Notes under the pieces: generated by a model | What the model saw: the letters and a program-made list of their open reading frames with translations, nothing else | Told to the model about the DNA's origin: nothing | Databases searched by the model: none | Assembly (NCBI RefSeq): GCF_000376805.1 | Contig: NZ_AQXT01000002.1 | Span: forward strand, 434,001-498,000 | Reading direction: 5' to 3' | Source of the DNA: Henriciella marina DSM 19595 | GTDB taxonomy: Bacteria; Pseudomonadota; Alphaproteobacteria; Caulobacterales; Hyphomonadaceae | Length of the DNA stretch: 64,000 nt | Translations under genes and position numbers: made by a program | Shown here: piece by piece, positions 56,245 to 64,000 of the stretch | Position numbering within the stretch: position 1 is the stretch's first letter | Layout of the letters: every line of letters starts with the position of its first letter

Positions 56245-56769
56245 TCAAGGTTGGCTGGCTTCAGCACTGTGACTGAGGGCTGGTGCGCTCTCTTCGACAT
56301 AGTCGGCGCCGTTTTCCAGCAGAGGATAGGTCTGCGCGGTGCGTATCCATTCCGGGATGCGGTCCTGATCCAGTGCCATGCGAAGCAGGAAGACGAAGAA
56401 AACCAGGACCACCGCGCCGCGCGCAAAGCCAAACGCCGCGCCCGTTACCCGGTCAAGAATGCCAACGCCGTCAACGCCCTGAATGGATCTCGACAGGTTC
56501 GCACCGAACCAGGCGACGATGACGTAGACCAGCAGAAAGAAGCTCAGAAAGAGGACAAGGTCCGGCAGCCAGGCGGGCGTATCTTCGGGCAGAAAGCGGA
56601 CGACCGTATCGCGCAGGAAGAGGCGCGCATAATAGGCTGCGGCCAGTGCGGCGATGAAGGCACCAAGGGTTGCCAGCTCCCGCATGAACCCGCGCGCGAA
56701 CGCCATGACCGTCGACAGGATAAGCAGGACGATCACGATCGCGTCGAAGGCTGTGAGGGCGCCCATCAT
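56245..56769 (-). CDS. cvpA: CvpA family membrane protein
   Basis: A 174-residue inner-membrane protein with four to five helices. The typical CvpA start is present (FDAIVIVLLILSTVMAFARGFMREL), as is GVDGVGILDRVTGAAFGFARGAV. It is needed for colicin V production in E. coli; the wider role is in envelope homeostasis. It overlaps radA by 4 bases and precedes purF by 47 bases. Confidence 0.93.
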   Translation of the reverse strand: MMGALTAFDAIVIVLLILSTVMAFARGFMRELATLGAFIAALAAAYYARLFLRDTVVRFLPEDTPAWLPDLVLFLSFFLLVYVIVAWFGANLSRSIQGVDGVGILDRVTGAAFGFARGAVVLVFFVFLLRMALDQDRIPEWIRTAQTYPLLENGADYVEESAPALSHSAEASQP

Positions 56770-58142
56770 GGTTCTGGATCCGGACCTATTAAATCTACCA
56801 GATCAGATAGGCGTGACAGAGGCTTTACGGTCAACCCTTCAAATGATCCGGCGCTGCCTTCCGGAACGAAGGCATTCTGGAAGCCGAGGCGCTGGGCTTC
56901 CTTCAGGCGCTGGTCCATGCGGGCCACTGGCCTGATCGCTCCGGAAAGGGCAACTTCACCAAAAAAGATCGATTTTTCAGGGGCTGGGCGGTCGGCGAGC
57001 GAGGTGAGGAGGGCTGCCGCTGCGGCAAGGTCACCGGCCGGTTCTGCCATTCTGTAGCCGCCAGCGACCGAGAGATAGACGTCACGGCCCGCCAGTGAGA
57101 CACCGCACCTTGCCTCAAGAACAGCCAGCACCATGGCCAGCCGGTTGGCATCCCAGCCGACGATACTGCGCCGCGGCGTGCCATAGGATGAGGCCGCAAC
57201 GAGGGCCTGAACTTCGGCAAGAACAGGCCTGGAGCCTTCCATGGCGGCGAAGACGGCGGTGCCGCCTGCGTGCTCATTCTCATTGGACAGAAAGAGGGCT
57301 GAGGGCTCACGGGCCGGGGCAAGGCCGTACTGGTGCATCTCGAAGATGCCGATCTCATCGGTCGGGCCGAAGCGGTTCTTGACCGCGCGCAGGATGCGGA
57401 ACTGGTGGCCCCGCTCGCCTTCGAAATAGAAGACGGTGTCGACCATATGCTCGACGACGCGGGGCCCAGCGATCTGGCCTTCCTTTGTCACGTGTCCAAC
57501 CAGAATGACGGCTGCGCCGGATTTCTTGGCCCAGCGGGTAAGTTCCTGCGAACAGGCGCGGACCTGCGCCACCGAACCGGGCGCTGCTTCAAGGCTGTCG
57601 GACCACATGGTCTGAATGGAATCTATGACAACGAAGTCGGGTTTCGCGGCTTTGAGAGAGGAGAGGACCTTTCGAAGGTCTGTCTCGGTTGCAAGTTCGA
57701 CAGGGCTCTCTGCCACTTTGAGGCGGCGGGCACGGTCCTGTATCTGGGCAGCTGCTTCCTCGCCGGAAACATAGACGGTCGAGAGGCCGTTGCGGGCAAG
57801 GCGGGCGGCGACCTGAAGGAGAAGCGTCGACTTGCCGATGCCCGGGTCACCGCCAATGAGCGTCGCTGACGAAGGAACGATGCCGCCGCCGAAGACGCGG
57901 TCGAGTTCATCAACGCCAATCATATGGCGGGTGGGCGCTTCTTCTATGGCATTGAGGGAAGTGAACTCGACCCTGCCGGCCTTCTTGGAAAGCGACTTTG
58001 GCGCAGCCAGACCGCCAGGCGCGGCAGATGTCGTTTCCTCGACCAGCGTATTCCATTCCCCACACGCGTCGCAGCGCCCAGACCATTTGGGATGGACGGC
58101 GCCGCAGGACTGGCAGGTAAAGACGGTGTTCGACTTGGCCAT
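56766..58142 (-). CDS. radA: DNA repair protein RadA (Sms)
   Basis: Branch-migration ATPase in recombination, 458 residues. An N-terminal zinc finger has C10, C13, C24, C27. Walker A is GGDPGIGKS (97-105), the RadA-specific motif is KNRFGPTDEIG, and a C-terminal Lon-like domain follows. The gene heads the radA-cvpA-purF run and is divergent from urcA. Confidence 0.96.
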   Translation of the reverse strand: MAKSNTVFTCQSCGAVHPKWSGRCDACGEWNTLVEETTSAAPGGLAAPKSLSKKAGRVEFTSLNAIEEAPTRHMIGVDELDRVFGGGIVPSSATLIGGDPGIGKSTLLLQVAARLARNGLSTVYVSGEEAAAQIQDRARRLKVAESPVELATETDLRKVLSSLKAAKPDFVVIDSIQTMWSDSLEAAPGSVAQVRACSQELTRWAKKSGAAVILVGHVTKEGQIAGPRVVEHMVDTVFYFEGERGHQFRILRAVKNRFGPTDEIGIFEMHQYGLAPAREPSALFLSNENEHAGGTAVFAAMEGSRPVLAEVQALVAASSYGTPRRSIVGWDANRLAMVLAVLEARCGVSLAGRDVYLSVAGGYRMAEPAGDLAAAAALLTSLADRPAPEKSIFFGEVALSGAIRPVARMDQRLKEAQRLGFQNAFVPEGSAGSFEGLTVKPLSRLSDLVDLIGPDPEP

Positions 58143-58212
58143 GGGACAAAGACCTAACCTGTTGGCGCGCGAGGGTGAAGCAAGTTTTGCGGACGGGCGA
58201 CATATCGAATTA

Positions 58213-58229
58213 CGATAATTTAATTATCG
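58213..58229. promoter_or_regulatory. AT-rich palindrome between radA and urcA
   Basis: CGATAATTTAATTATCG is a perfect 17-base palindrome (8-base arms around one T) in an unusually AT-rich stretch of a GC-rich genome. It could be an operator for the urcA or radA promoter. No regulator can be assigned. Confidence 0.4.
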
Positions 58230-58304
58230 ATAATCAATAATTATGCTAAGAATGTCGAACAGGGACAGGGTCAAACAAAAAATAAAAGAGAAGGACCCAT
58301 AACA

Positions 58305-58634
58305 ATGAAAACCAAGACCGTTATCACCGCAATCGCCCTCACCGTCTGTGCAGGTTTCGCAGCCCCGGCTTTCGCCGGAAGCGCCCAAGGCGTGAAAAGT
58401 GTCGAAGCAGATATTTCCGGCCTCGACCTCTCGACGCCCGAGGGTTACGCCAAAGCAGAAAGCCGCATCAAGCGCGCAGCGGAACATGTTTGCCTTGCCC
58501 GCAGCGGCCCACAGCCGATCGCTATTCGCCGCGCCACTGCGATCTGTGTTGAAGCTGCCCAGAAGGACGCCATGGCGTCACTCCTTCCGAAGGCCGAGCG
58601 TGTAGCCCAGGCTGACAAGGTGACCGAAAGCTGA
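58305..58634 (+). CDS. UrcA family protein
   Basis: A 109-residue exported protein with a signal peptide ending PAFAGS. The UrcA-family pattern is present: DLSTPEGYAKAESRIKRAAEHVC, then a second cysteine in ATAICVEAAQKDAM, probably disulfide-linked. The family is widespread in Caulobacterales and Sphingomonadales, with unknown function. The Shine-Dalgarno is GAGAAGGA. A terminator follows. Confidence 0.9.
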   Translation: MKTKTVITAIALTVCAGFAAPAFAGSAQGVKSVEADISGLDLSTPEGYAKAESRIKRAAEHVCLARSGPQPIAIRRATAICVEAAQKDAMASLLPKAERVAQADKVTES

Positions 58635-58659
58635 TCGCCTGCACATAAGCCAATATAAG

Positions 58660-58693
58660 CGGCCGGTTCGAGAAGGACCGGCCGTTTGCTTTT
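58660..58693 (+). terminator. Rho-independent terminator of urcA
   Basis: CGGCCGGT (58660-58667) pairs with ACCGGCCG (58677-58684) over a 9-base loop, followed by TTTGCTTTT. It sits 25 bases past the urcA stop. Confidence 0.8.
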
Positions 58694-58754
58694 GCGGCTA
58701 GCCCTGCGGCCGCTGGATTGGCAAGACGAAGCACGCCTCGCTAGAGAAGGCCGG

Positions 58755-59951
58755 GTGAAACACATCGCGATCATCGGGGCAGGGCCAGCGGGCCTCATGG
58801 CGGCGGAAGCTGCACTGGAGCAGGGCGCGCGCGTGTCGATCTATGACGCAATGCCGAGCGCGGCGCGCAAATTCCTGATGGCTGGCAAGAGCGGCCTCAA
58901 TATTTCCCATTCCGAGGACGAGAAGCTTTTCAGGTCTCGCTATGGTGCGCCTGATGGGCGGCTGGCAGCGATGATAGAGGCGTTCGGTCCGGTCGATGTG
59001 GAGCGCTGGATGCGAGGCCTGGGGATCGAGACCTTCACGGGGAGCTCGGGACGGATCTTTCCGACCATGATGAAAGCGTCACCATTGCTCCGGGCCTGGC
59101 TCGTCCGGCTGCGTGAGGGCGGCGCGGAACTGCACACGCGCCAACGCTGGCAAGGATGGGAAGGCGAAGCGCTTTTGTTTGACACGCCGGAGGGCGTCCA
59201 ACGCATCGGCGTCGATGCAACGGTTCTGGCGCTTGGTGGCGCAAGCTGGTCGAGGCTTGGCTCTGATGGAAAATGGGCCGGCCTGCTGGAGGCGCGGGGT
59301 GTCGAGATCGAACCATTTGCGCCATCCAATTGCGGCCTCCAGAGAGACTGGTCGGCGCGGCTGCTGGCGGCCCATGAGGGCGCGCCACTGAAAGGCGTGG
59401 CGCTGTCCGCAGGCGGGCAGACGGTGCAGGGCGATGTGGTGATCACGCGCAGCGGTATCGAGAGCGGGGCGATCTATCCGCTGTCTGCTGATCTGAGACG
59501 TCAGATTGCCGAGACGGGGCAGGCGGTCCTGAGCGTCGACCTTCTGCCGGATGTGACTGAGGAGACGCTGGCCGACCGGCTGGCAGCGGCGAACCAGAGA
59601 GACTCCATCTCCAACAGGCTGCGCAAGGCGGCGCGGCTCGACAGGACAAAAATCGCGTTGGTGAATGAGGTAACGCGGGGAGCACCGCCGAGGGACGCGG
59701 CTGCGCTGGCGGTGTTGCTGAAGGCATTGCCGCTGACCCTTGATGCCACGGCGCCGCTGGATGACGCGATCTCCACCGCCGGCGGGGTGTCTTGGGCCGC
59801 GCTGGATGAGCGGCTGATGCTGAAAGCGATCCCTGGAACGTATTGTGCCGGCGAGATGGTGGCCTGGGATGCGCCGACGGGCGGCTATCTGCTGACGGCG
59901 TGTCTTGCGATGGGCCGGGCAGCCGGAGAAGCTGCGGCGCGCTCCCTCTAA
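58755..59951 (+). CDS. BaiN/HI0933-type flavoprotein
   Basis: An NAD(P)/FAD-dependent oxidoreductase family protein of 398 residues from the GTG at 58755, where the fold begins (VKHIAIIGAGPAGLMAAEAAL); GAGAAGG lies upstream. The marker KFLMAGKSGLNISH follows the FAD site, and the C-terminal FAD contact is GEMVAWDAPTGGYLLTACLAMG. Members resemble HI0933/YhiN, whose substrate is unknown. It is convergent with mlaF. Confidence 0.88.
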   Translation: MKHIAIIGAGPAGLMAAEAALEQGARVSIYDAMPSAARKFLMAGKSGLNISHSEDEKLFRSRYGAPDGRLAAMIEAFGPVDVERWMRGLGIETFTGSSGRIFPTMMKASPLLRAWLVRLREGGAELHTRQRWQGWEGEALLFDTPEGVQRIGVDATVLALGGASWSRLGSDGKWAGLLEARGVEIEPFAPSNCGLQRDWSARLLAAHEGAPLKGVALSAGGQTVQGDVVITRSGIESGAIYPLSADLRRQIAETGQAVLSVDLLPDVTEETLADRLAAANQRDSISNRLRKAARLDRTKIALVNEVTRGAPPRDAAALAVLLKALPLTLDATAPLDDAISTAGGVSWAALDERLMLKAIPGTYCAGEMVAWDAPTGGYLLTACLAMGRAAGEAAARSL

Positions 59952-59965
59952 AAATTACAGGCTGG

Positions 59966-60730
59966 CTAAATTGAAGGCTGGATCGGGCCTTCGGCGCGTC
60001 CGTGGACGAACTGGTCGACGCGGTCATCACCTGAACGGTCGATCTCACCTGCCGGGCCGCGCCAGATGATCTTGCCCTCATAGAGCATGGCGATCTCGTC
60101 AGCGACCTTGCGGGCCGAGGCCATGTCATGCGTGATCGTGACGGCAGCCGCGCCAAGCGCTTTGACCTGTTCGATGATGAGGTCGTTGATTGCGTCGGCG
60201 GTGATCGGGTCGAGGCCGGTGGTCGGCTCATCGAAGAAGATGAGGTCCGGCTCGGTGATGATGGCGCGGGCGAGGGCGACGCGCTTTTGCATGCCGCCCG
60301 AGATTTCAGCGGGCGTCAGATCAGCGACAGACGCGCCGAGACGGACCTTTTTGAGGGTCGCTATCGCGCGCTCTTTCGCGTCCGAGCGCTTCATCTTGTC
60401 GGCATTGATCAGGCGGAAGGCGACATTTTCCCAGACGGTGAGCGAATCAAAAAGCGCGCCGGACTGGAAGAGCATGCCGACGCGTGCGCGCATCGCTTCG
60501 CGGTCCTTGCCCTGGTCATTCGTGACATCCTCGCCGTCGAACAGGATTTTTCCAGCATCGGGTGTCATCAGGCCAAGCGCGTTCTTGAGCATGACCGACT
60601 TGCCCGAGCCAGACCCGCCAAGCACGACGAGCGAGCGGCCGGGCGCGACATCGATATCGACCCCGCGCAGGACATCATTCGAGCCAAAGCTCTTCTTGAC
60701 GCCTTTGAGTTCGAGAAGGGGCTGCGCCAT
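59966..60730 (-). CDS. mlaF: MlaF-type lipid transport ATPase
   Basis: A 254-residue ABC ATPase from the ATG at 60730; the longer upstream reading overlaps mlaE. Walker A is GGSGSGKS (38-45), the ABC signature is EISGGMQKRVALA and Walker B is LIFFDEPTTGLD. It pairs with the downstream-strand permease mlaE (shared base) for phospholipid traffic to the outer membrane. No mlaD is in the window. Confidence 0.92.
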   Translation of the reverse strand: MAQPLLELKGVKKSFGSNDVLRGVDIDVAPGRSLVVLGGSGSGKSVMLKNALGLMTPDAGKILFDGEDVTNDQGKDREAMRARVGMLFQSGALFDSLTVWENVAFRLINADKMKRSDAKERAIATLKKVRLGASVADLTPAEISGGMQKRVALARAIITEPDLIFFDEPTTGLDPITADAINDLIIEQVKALGAAAVTITHDMASARKVADEIAMLYEGKIIWRGPAGEIDRSGDDRVDQFVHGRAEGPIQPSI

Positions 60731-61545
60731 CAAATGCCGATCCGCACGAAGAAAGTGGAGAGGATGTAGTTGGATGCCAGCACCAGCACGGCGGCGCCAA
60801 CCATTGAAAGGGTTGCGGCGCGCCCGACACCGGTTGCGCCAGCTGATGATTTCGAGCCCTGATAACAACCCATCAGCGCAATCACCATGCCGAAGACAAC
60901 CGCCTTGATGAGGCCGACGACAACATCATTCATTGTCAGGAAATCGACCGTGTTGCGCAGATAGGTCGTGGAGTCGAAGTCGAGTGCGTAGACGCTGACG
61001 AGCCAGCCGCCCATGACGCCGATAATGTCGGCGATTAGAACCAGGAATGGCAGGGTCAGCGCGGCAGCAAGGAAGCGCGGAGCATACAAGTAACGGAACG
61101 GATTGGCAGAGAGCGTCTTCAGCGCGTCGATCTGCTCGGTCACTTTCATGGCGCCAATCTCGGCGGCGATGCCCGCTGTGACGCGGCCAGCCAGCATCAG
61201 GCCGGTAATCGTGGCGCCAAGTTCACGTGTGATGCCGAGGACAACAATGTTGGGCACGAATTGCTCAGCGCCGAACCGGTTGCCGCCGGTATAGATGTTG
61301 AGGGCGAGCGCTGCGCCAATGAAGACCGCAGAGAGACCGACGACGGGCAGGGAGTAAAAACCGATTGCCACGATCTGTTTCCAGAGCTGGGCAAGGTTCC
61401 AGGGCGGGGTGAACGCGGCGAGAGCCGTGCGGCCCGTAAAGATCGAGAGGCGTCCGATCTCAGCAAAGAGGGCGAGCGTGCCACGGCCGGTCCAGGCAAG
61501 CGGGTTTGGAAACCCGCCGGATTTAGTCGTAGATGCGTCTGACAC
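60730..61545 (-). CDS. mlaE: MlaE-type phospholipid permease
   Basis: A 271-residue permease with about five transmembrane helices. The conserved MlaE core is present: VGLSAVFIGAALALN, FGAEQFVPNIVVLGITRELG, MLAGRVTAGIAAEIGAMKVTEQIDAL. It functions with MlaF. Its start overlaps the end of alr by 23 bases; its stop overlaps the mlaF start (TGATG). Confidence 0.94.
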   Translation of the reverse strand: MSDASTTKSGGFPNPLAWTGRGTLALFAEIGRLSIFTGRTALAAFTPPWNLAQLWKQIVAIGFYSLPVVGLSAVFIGAALALNIYTGGNRFGAEQFVPNIVVLGITRELGATITGLMLAGRVTAGIAAEIGAMKVTEQIDALKTLSANPFRYLYAPRFLAAALTLPFLVLIADIIGVMGGWLVSVYALDFDSTTYLRNTVDFLTMNDVVVGLIKAVVFGMVIALMGCYQGSKSSAGATGVGRAATLSMVGAAVLVLASNYILSTFFVRIGI

Positions 61546-62584
61546 GATGGCCCAGTCCTGTTACGAGTTCATAGCCGACTGTGCCGGCGCGTGCGGCCTG
61601 CTCTTCGAGCAGCACCTCGGCTCCGATGAATTGGGCGAATGCTCCCGGCATTGCAAGGTCTTGTGCCTGCGTCACGTCGATCGTGATGAGGTCCATGGAG
61701 ACGCGCCCGACGATCGGGCAGTGAATACCACCAAGCGAGGCCACGCCCTTATTGCTGGCCGAGCGCGGAAACCCGTCGCCATACCCCAGCGCCACCGTTG
61801 CCAGCATGCGGGGCGTTTCGACCTGGTAGGTCGCGCCGTAGCCGACCGTTTCGCTGGGCTGGACTGCCTGCACTGTCAGGATCGGCGCTTCGAGCGTCAT
61901 GCCCGGCTTGAGGGTGACACCTTCGGGCGTGGGCGGCCCGCCGCCATATAGGCCGATGCCTGGCCGAACGACATCGAAGCCATAGGTGGCGCCCATGAAG
62001 CAGCCGCCTGTATTGGCAAAACTTTTTTGGGCCTCTGGAAAGCCGGATGCGGCCTCTGTGAAACGCTCAAGCTGCTGTGTGTTGATCGCGCGCGAACGGT
62101 CATCTGAATCGACCAGATGGGACATGATGTGGACCGGCGGATTGGCGGCCGTCAGGCTTTTCAGCGCCGCGAGATCTTCCAGCCGTACACCTAGGCGGTT
62201 CATGCCGGTGTCGATATGGACCGCATATTCCGGCGTGTCGCTGAGCCCGAGCCAGCCCTTGAGCGCGGGCAGGGCATTGATGACGGGGGTGATCTTGCTG
62301 GCGCGAACAAGCTCTGCATCTTCCGGTTCAGCGCCGTTGAATGCCATGATGATTGCATCTGGCCCGACGATGTCTCGAAGTTCTGCGCCTTCCTCGACAT
62401 AGGCGACAAAGAAGGTGCGGCAGCCGGCCTCATGCAGGGCAAGCGCGACGGGGCCGACGCCATGTCCATAGGCGTTCGCCTTGACCACGGCGCCGGGTCT
62501 GGCCCCCGGTACAAGTGCGCCAATCGTGCGCCAGTTGGCGACGATATTATCTGTATGGATAAGGGCTTGCGGGCTGAGGCTCAT
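61523..62584 (-). CDS. alr: Alanine racemase
   Basis: PLP enzyme making D-alanine for peptidoglycan, 353 residues. The PLP lysine is K35 in VVKANAYGHGVG. The second catalytic tyrosine is in SETVGYGATYQVE, and the C-terminal domain contains GRVSMDLITIDVT. It lies 42 bases after dnaB and overlaps mlaE. It is the usual alphaproteobacterial order. Confidence 0.95.
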   Translation of the reverse strand: MSLSPQALIHTDNIVANWRTIGALVPGARPGAVVKANAYGHGVGPVALALHEAGCRTFFVAYVEEGAELRDIVGPDAIIMAFNGAEPEDAELVRASKITPVINALPALKGWLGLSDTPEYAVHIDTGMNRLGVRLEDLAALKSLTAANPPVHIMSHLVDSDDRSRAINTQQLERFTEAASGFPEAQKSFANTGGCFMGATYGFDVVRPGIGLYGGGPPTPEGVTLKPGMTLEAPILTVQAVQPSETVGYGATYQVETPRMLATVALGYGDGFPRSASNKGVASLGGIHCPIVGRVSMDLITIDVTQAQDLAMPGAFAQFIGAEVLLEEQAARAGTVGYELVTGLGHRVRRIYD

Positions 62585-62626
62585 TCAGGCGGCATAGTCC
62601 GCTGCGCTGCCTCGCTGCAAGCATCT

Positions 62627-64000
62627 TTACTCGTAATCGTCTTGCGGTTGCTGGCGCTTTAGATTGCCGAAGCGGGTGGTGTTGGCGTCGAAGGCGAGCG
62701 TGACCCGGCCAATCGGACCATGGCGCTGCTTGCCGATAATGACCTCAGCGGTGCCGAGCACTTCGTCCATGCGCTGGCGCCATTTGGTCCATTTTTCTGC
62801 CGATTGGGGGTCATCGCCGCCAGACTGGGGCTCTGTCCGCTCAAGGTAATAGGACTCGCGGTAGACGAACATGACGACGTCGGCATCCTGCTCGATGGAG
62901 CCGGACTCGCGAAGGTCGGAGAGCTGAGGACGTTTGTCTTCGCGCTGCTCGACCTGACGTGAGAGCTGTGAGAGGGCGATGACAGGAACGTTGAGCTCCT
63001 TTGCCAGCGCCTTGAGGCCCATGGTGATCTGCGTGATTTCCTGAACGCGCGAGTCGCTAGCCTTGCCGGTGGTGGAGGTCAGGAGCTGCAAATAGTCGAT
63101 CACGACCATGTCGAGGCCGCTGGTGCGCTTCAGGCGGCGGGCACGCGCAGCGAGCTGGCTGATCGAGATGCCGCCCTGGTCATCGATATAGAGCGGCAGG
63201 TTCTGAAGCTCTTCGGTGGCCTGGCGGATCTTCTCGAAATCGCTGGCGTCGAGATCACCCTGACGGATGTGGTGGGCGTTGAGTCCGGTGCGGTCGGCGA
63301 TGATCCGTGTGGCGAGCTGTTCGCACGACATCTCGAGCGAAAAGAAAGCAATTACAGCGCCTTCCACGGTTTTCTTCGAGCCGTCGGGCTGTGCTTCGCG
63401 TCGGCATTTCTGGGCGGCGTTGAAGGCAATGTTGGTGGCGAGCGTTGTCTTACCCATTGAGGGGCGACCGGCCAGAATGACGAGATCGGACTTGTGGAAC
63501 CCGCCAAGCATGGTGTCGAGGTCATCAAGCTCCGAGGCGATGCCGGCAATCTTGCCATCCCGCTTGAATGCCGCCTCTGCCATGGCGAGCGATTCTTTGA
63601 GCGCAGTGGAAAAGGAGTGGAAGCCACGTCCCGACGAGCCACGGTCGGCGAGGTCGAAGAGCTGGCGTTCTGCAAGCTCGAGCTGTTTGTCGCCGTCTTC
63701 TTCAGGCGCTGGCTTGAAGGCGCGGTGCTGGACGGTCGCACCAATGTCGATCAGCTCGCGGCGCATCGCGAAGTCGCGGATCATGCGCGCATAGTCTGTG
63801 ATCTCAGGGCCGAAGGCGGCGGAGTCCAGGAGTTCTGCCAGATATGACGCCCCGCCAATCTCCTGCAGCTTGTCGGCCTTCTCGAAATGCTCACGCAGGG
63901 TGATGCCATCGGCGACGCGGCCGCCCTGGATCATGGTGGCGCAAACCCCGAAGATTTCCTGATGGGGGATGGAGTAGAAATCGGTGGTGCGGAGGATGTC
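62627..64000 (-). CDS. dnaB: Replicative DNA helicase DnaB, 5' end cut by window edge
   Basis: Hexameric helicase at the replication fork. The frame is open to base 64000 (DILRTTDFYSIPHQEIFG at the edge), so the ATG at 63934 is internal and the first 40 or so residues are missing. About 457 residues are visible. The RecA-like domain has Walker A GRPSMGKTTLA, Walker B DMVVIDYLQLL and the DLRESGSIEQDADVV motif. alr follows on the same strand. Confidence 0.97.
   Translation of the reverse strand, partial: DILRTTDFYSIPHQEIFGVCATMIQGGRVADGITLREHFEKADKLQEIGGASYLAELLDSAAFGPEITDYARMIRDFAMRRELIDIGATVQHRAFKPAPEEDGDKQLELAERQLFDLADRGSSGRGFHSFSTALKESLAMAEAAFKRDGKIAGIASELDDLDTMLGGFHKSDLVILAGRPSMGKTTLATNIAFNAAQKCRREAQPDGSKKTVEGAVIAFFSLEMSCEQLATRIIADRTGLNAHHIRQGDLDASDFEKIRQATEELQNLPLYIDDQGGISISQLAARARRLKRTSGLDMVVIDYLQLLTSTTGKASDSRVQEITQITMGLKALAKELNVPVIALSQLSRQVEQREDKRPQLSDLRESGSIEQDADVVMFVYRESYYLERTEPQSGGDDPQSAEKWTKWRQRMDEVLGTAEVIIGKQRHGPIGRVTLAFDANTTRFGNLKRQQPQDDYE

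Noticed and set aside
55046-56272. Open frame of 408 codons antisense to purF
   Set aside because: Shadow of purF; no recognised domain.

Overview
The window looks like a chromosomal segment of a GC-rich alphaproteobacterium, most probably of the Hyphomonadaceae (inference). The reasons are the gene order dnaB-alr-mlaE-mlaF and radA-cvpA-purF, a UrcA-family protein, the ppx-rlmE-RNase E/G-yacG string with 4-base ATGA overlaps, motifs resembling alphaproteobacterial EcfG promoters, and dispersed short palindromes of the IPAKAGT type. No tRNA, rRNA or CRISPR array was seen. Both edges cut genes: astA at the left and dnaB at the right.

Positions 1-7335 are amino-acid catabolism. astA, astD and astB belong to the arginine succinyltransferase pathway; astC and astE are not in the window. 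A DsrE-like gene lies on the opposite strand between astD and astB. phhA, a fumarylacetoacetase-family gene and maiA follow for phenylalanine/tyrosine breakdown. Coupled to the end of phhA is a small secreted protein with six SFPD repeats, probably of the 7(1) septoil knot family. Positions 7338-13297 hold hspQ, the ppx-rlmE-RNase-yacG operon, a lipoprotein and a membrane GGDEF/EAL protein.

Positions 13483-21482 are the first accessory-looking stretch. It holds a hypothetical gene with an in-frame palindromic repeat, a one-protein MmeI-like restriction-modification enzyme whose specificity half is AT-richer, and a 609-base gap with two palindromic repeats. Then comes a five-gene operon with every junction overlapping: DUF892 ferritin-like protein, family-2 glycosyltransferase, acyl-CoA dehydrogenase-like protein, PIG-L deacetylase and NodS-like methyltransferase. 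An EcfG-like stress promoter precedes it. This looks like an undescribed glycoconjugate or acylated amino-sugar pathway.

Positions 21660-29104 carry an amidase, a PAS histidine kinase with two stand-alone receiver proteins, an indoleamine 2,3-dioxygenase with a perfect operator-like inverted repeat, and an M28 peptidase lipoprotein. guaB (29308-30762) is followed by the second accessory feature. A solitary P-loop ATPase of STAND-like layout sits between two copies of the guaB 3' end (49 bases identical within a repeat of about 133), which looks like the footprint of an integrated element.

Positions 32420-54017 are mixed housekeeping: an ABA4-like membrane protein divergent from a MarR regulator with a palindrome between them, an RsmB-type rRNA methyltransferase, a PilZ protein, a TPR/aspartyl hydroxylase, guaA, a phosphate acetyltransferase/acetate kinase pair, large catalase, prepilin peptidase, oxidoreductases, nnrU, panB, a YfgM-like/BamB pair and der. 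Positions 54024-64000 hold an SDR, purF-cvpA-radA, urcA, a BaiN/HI0933 flavoprotein, mlaF-mlaE, alr and dnaB.
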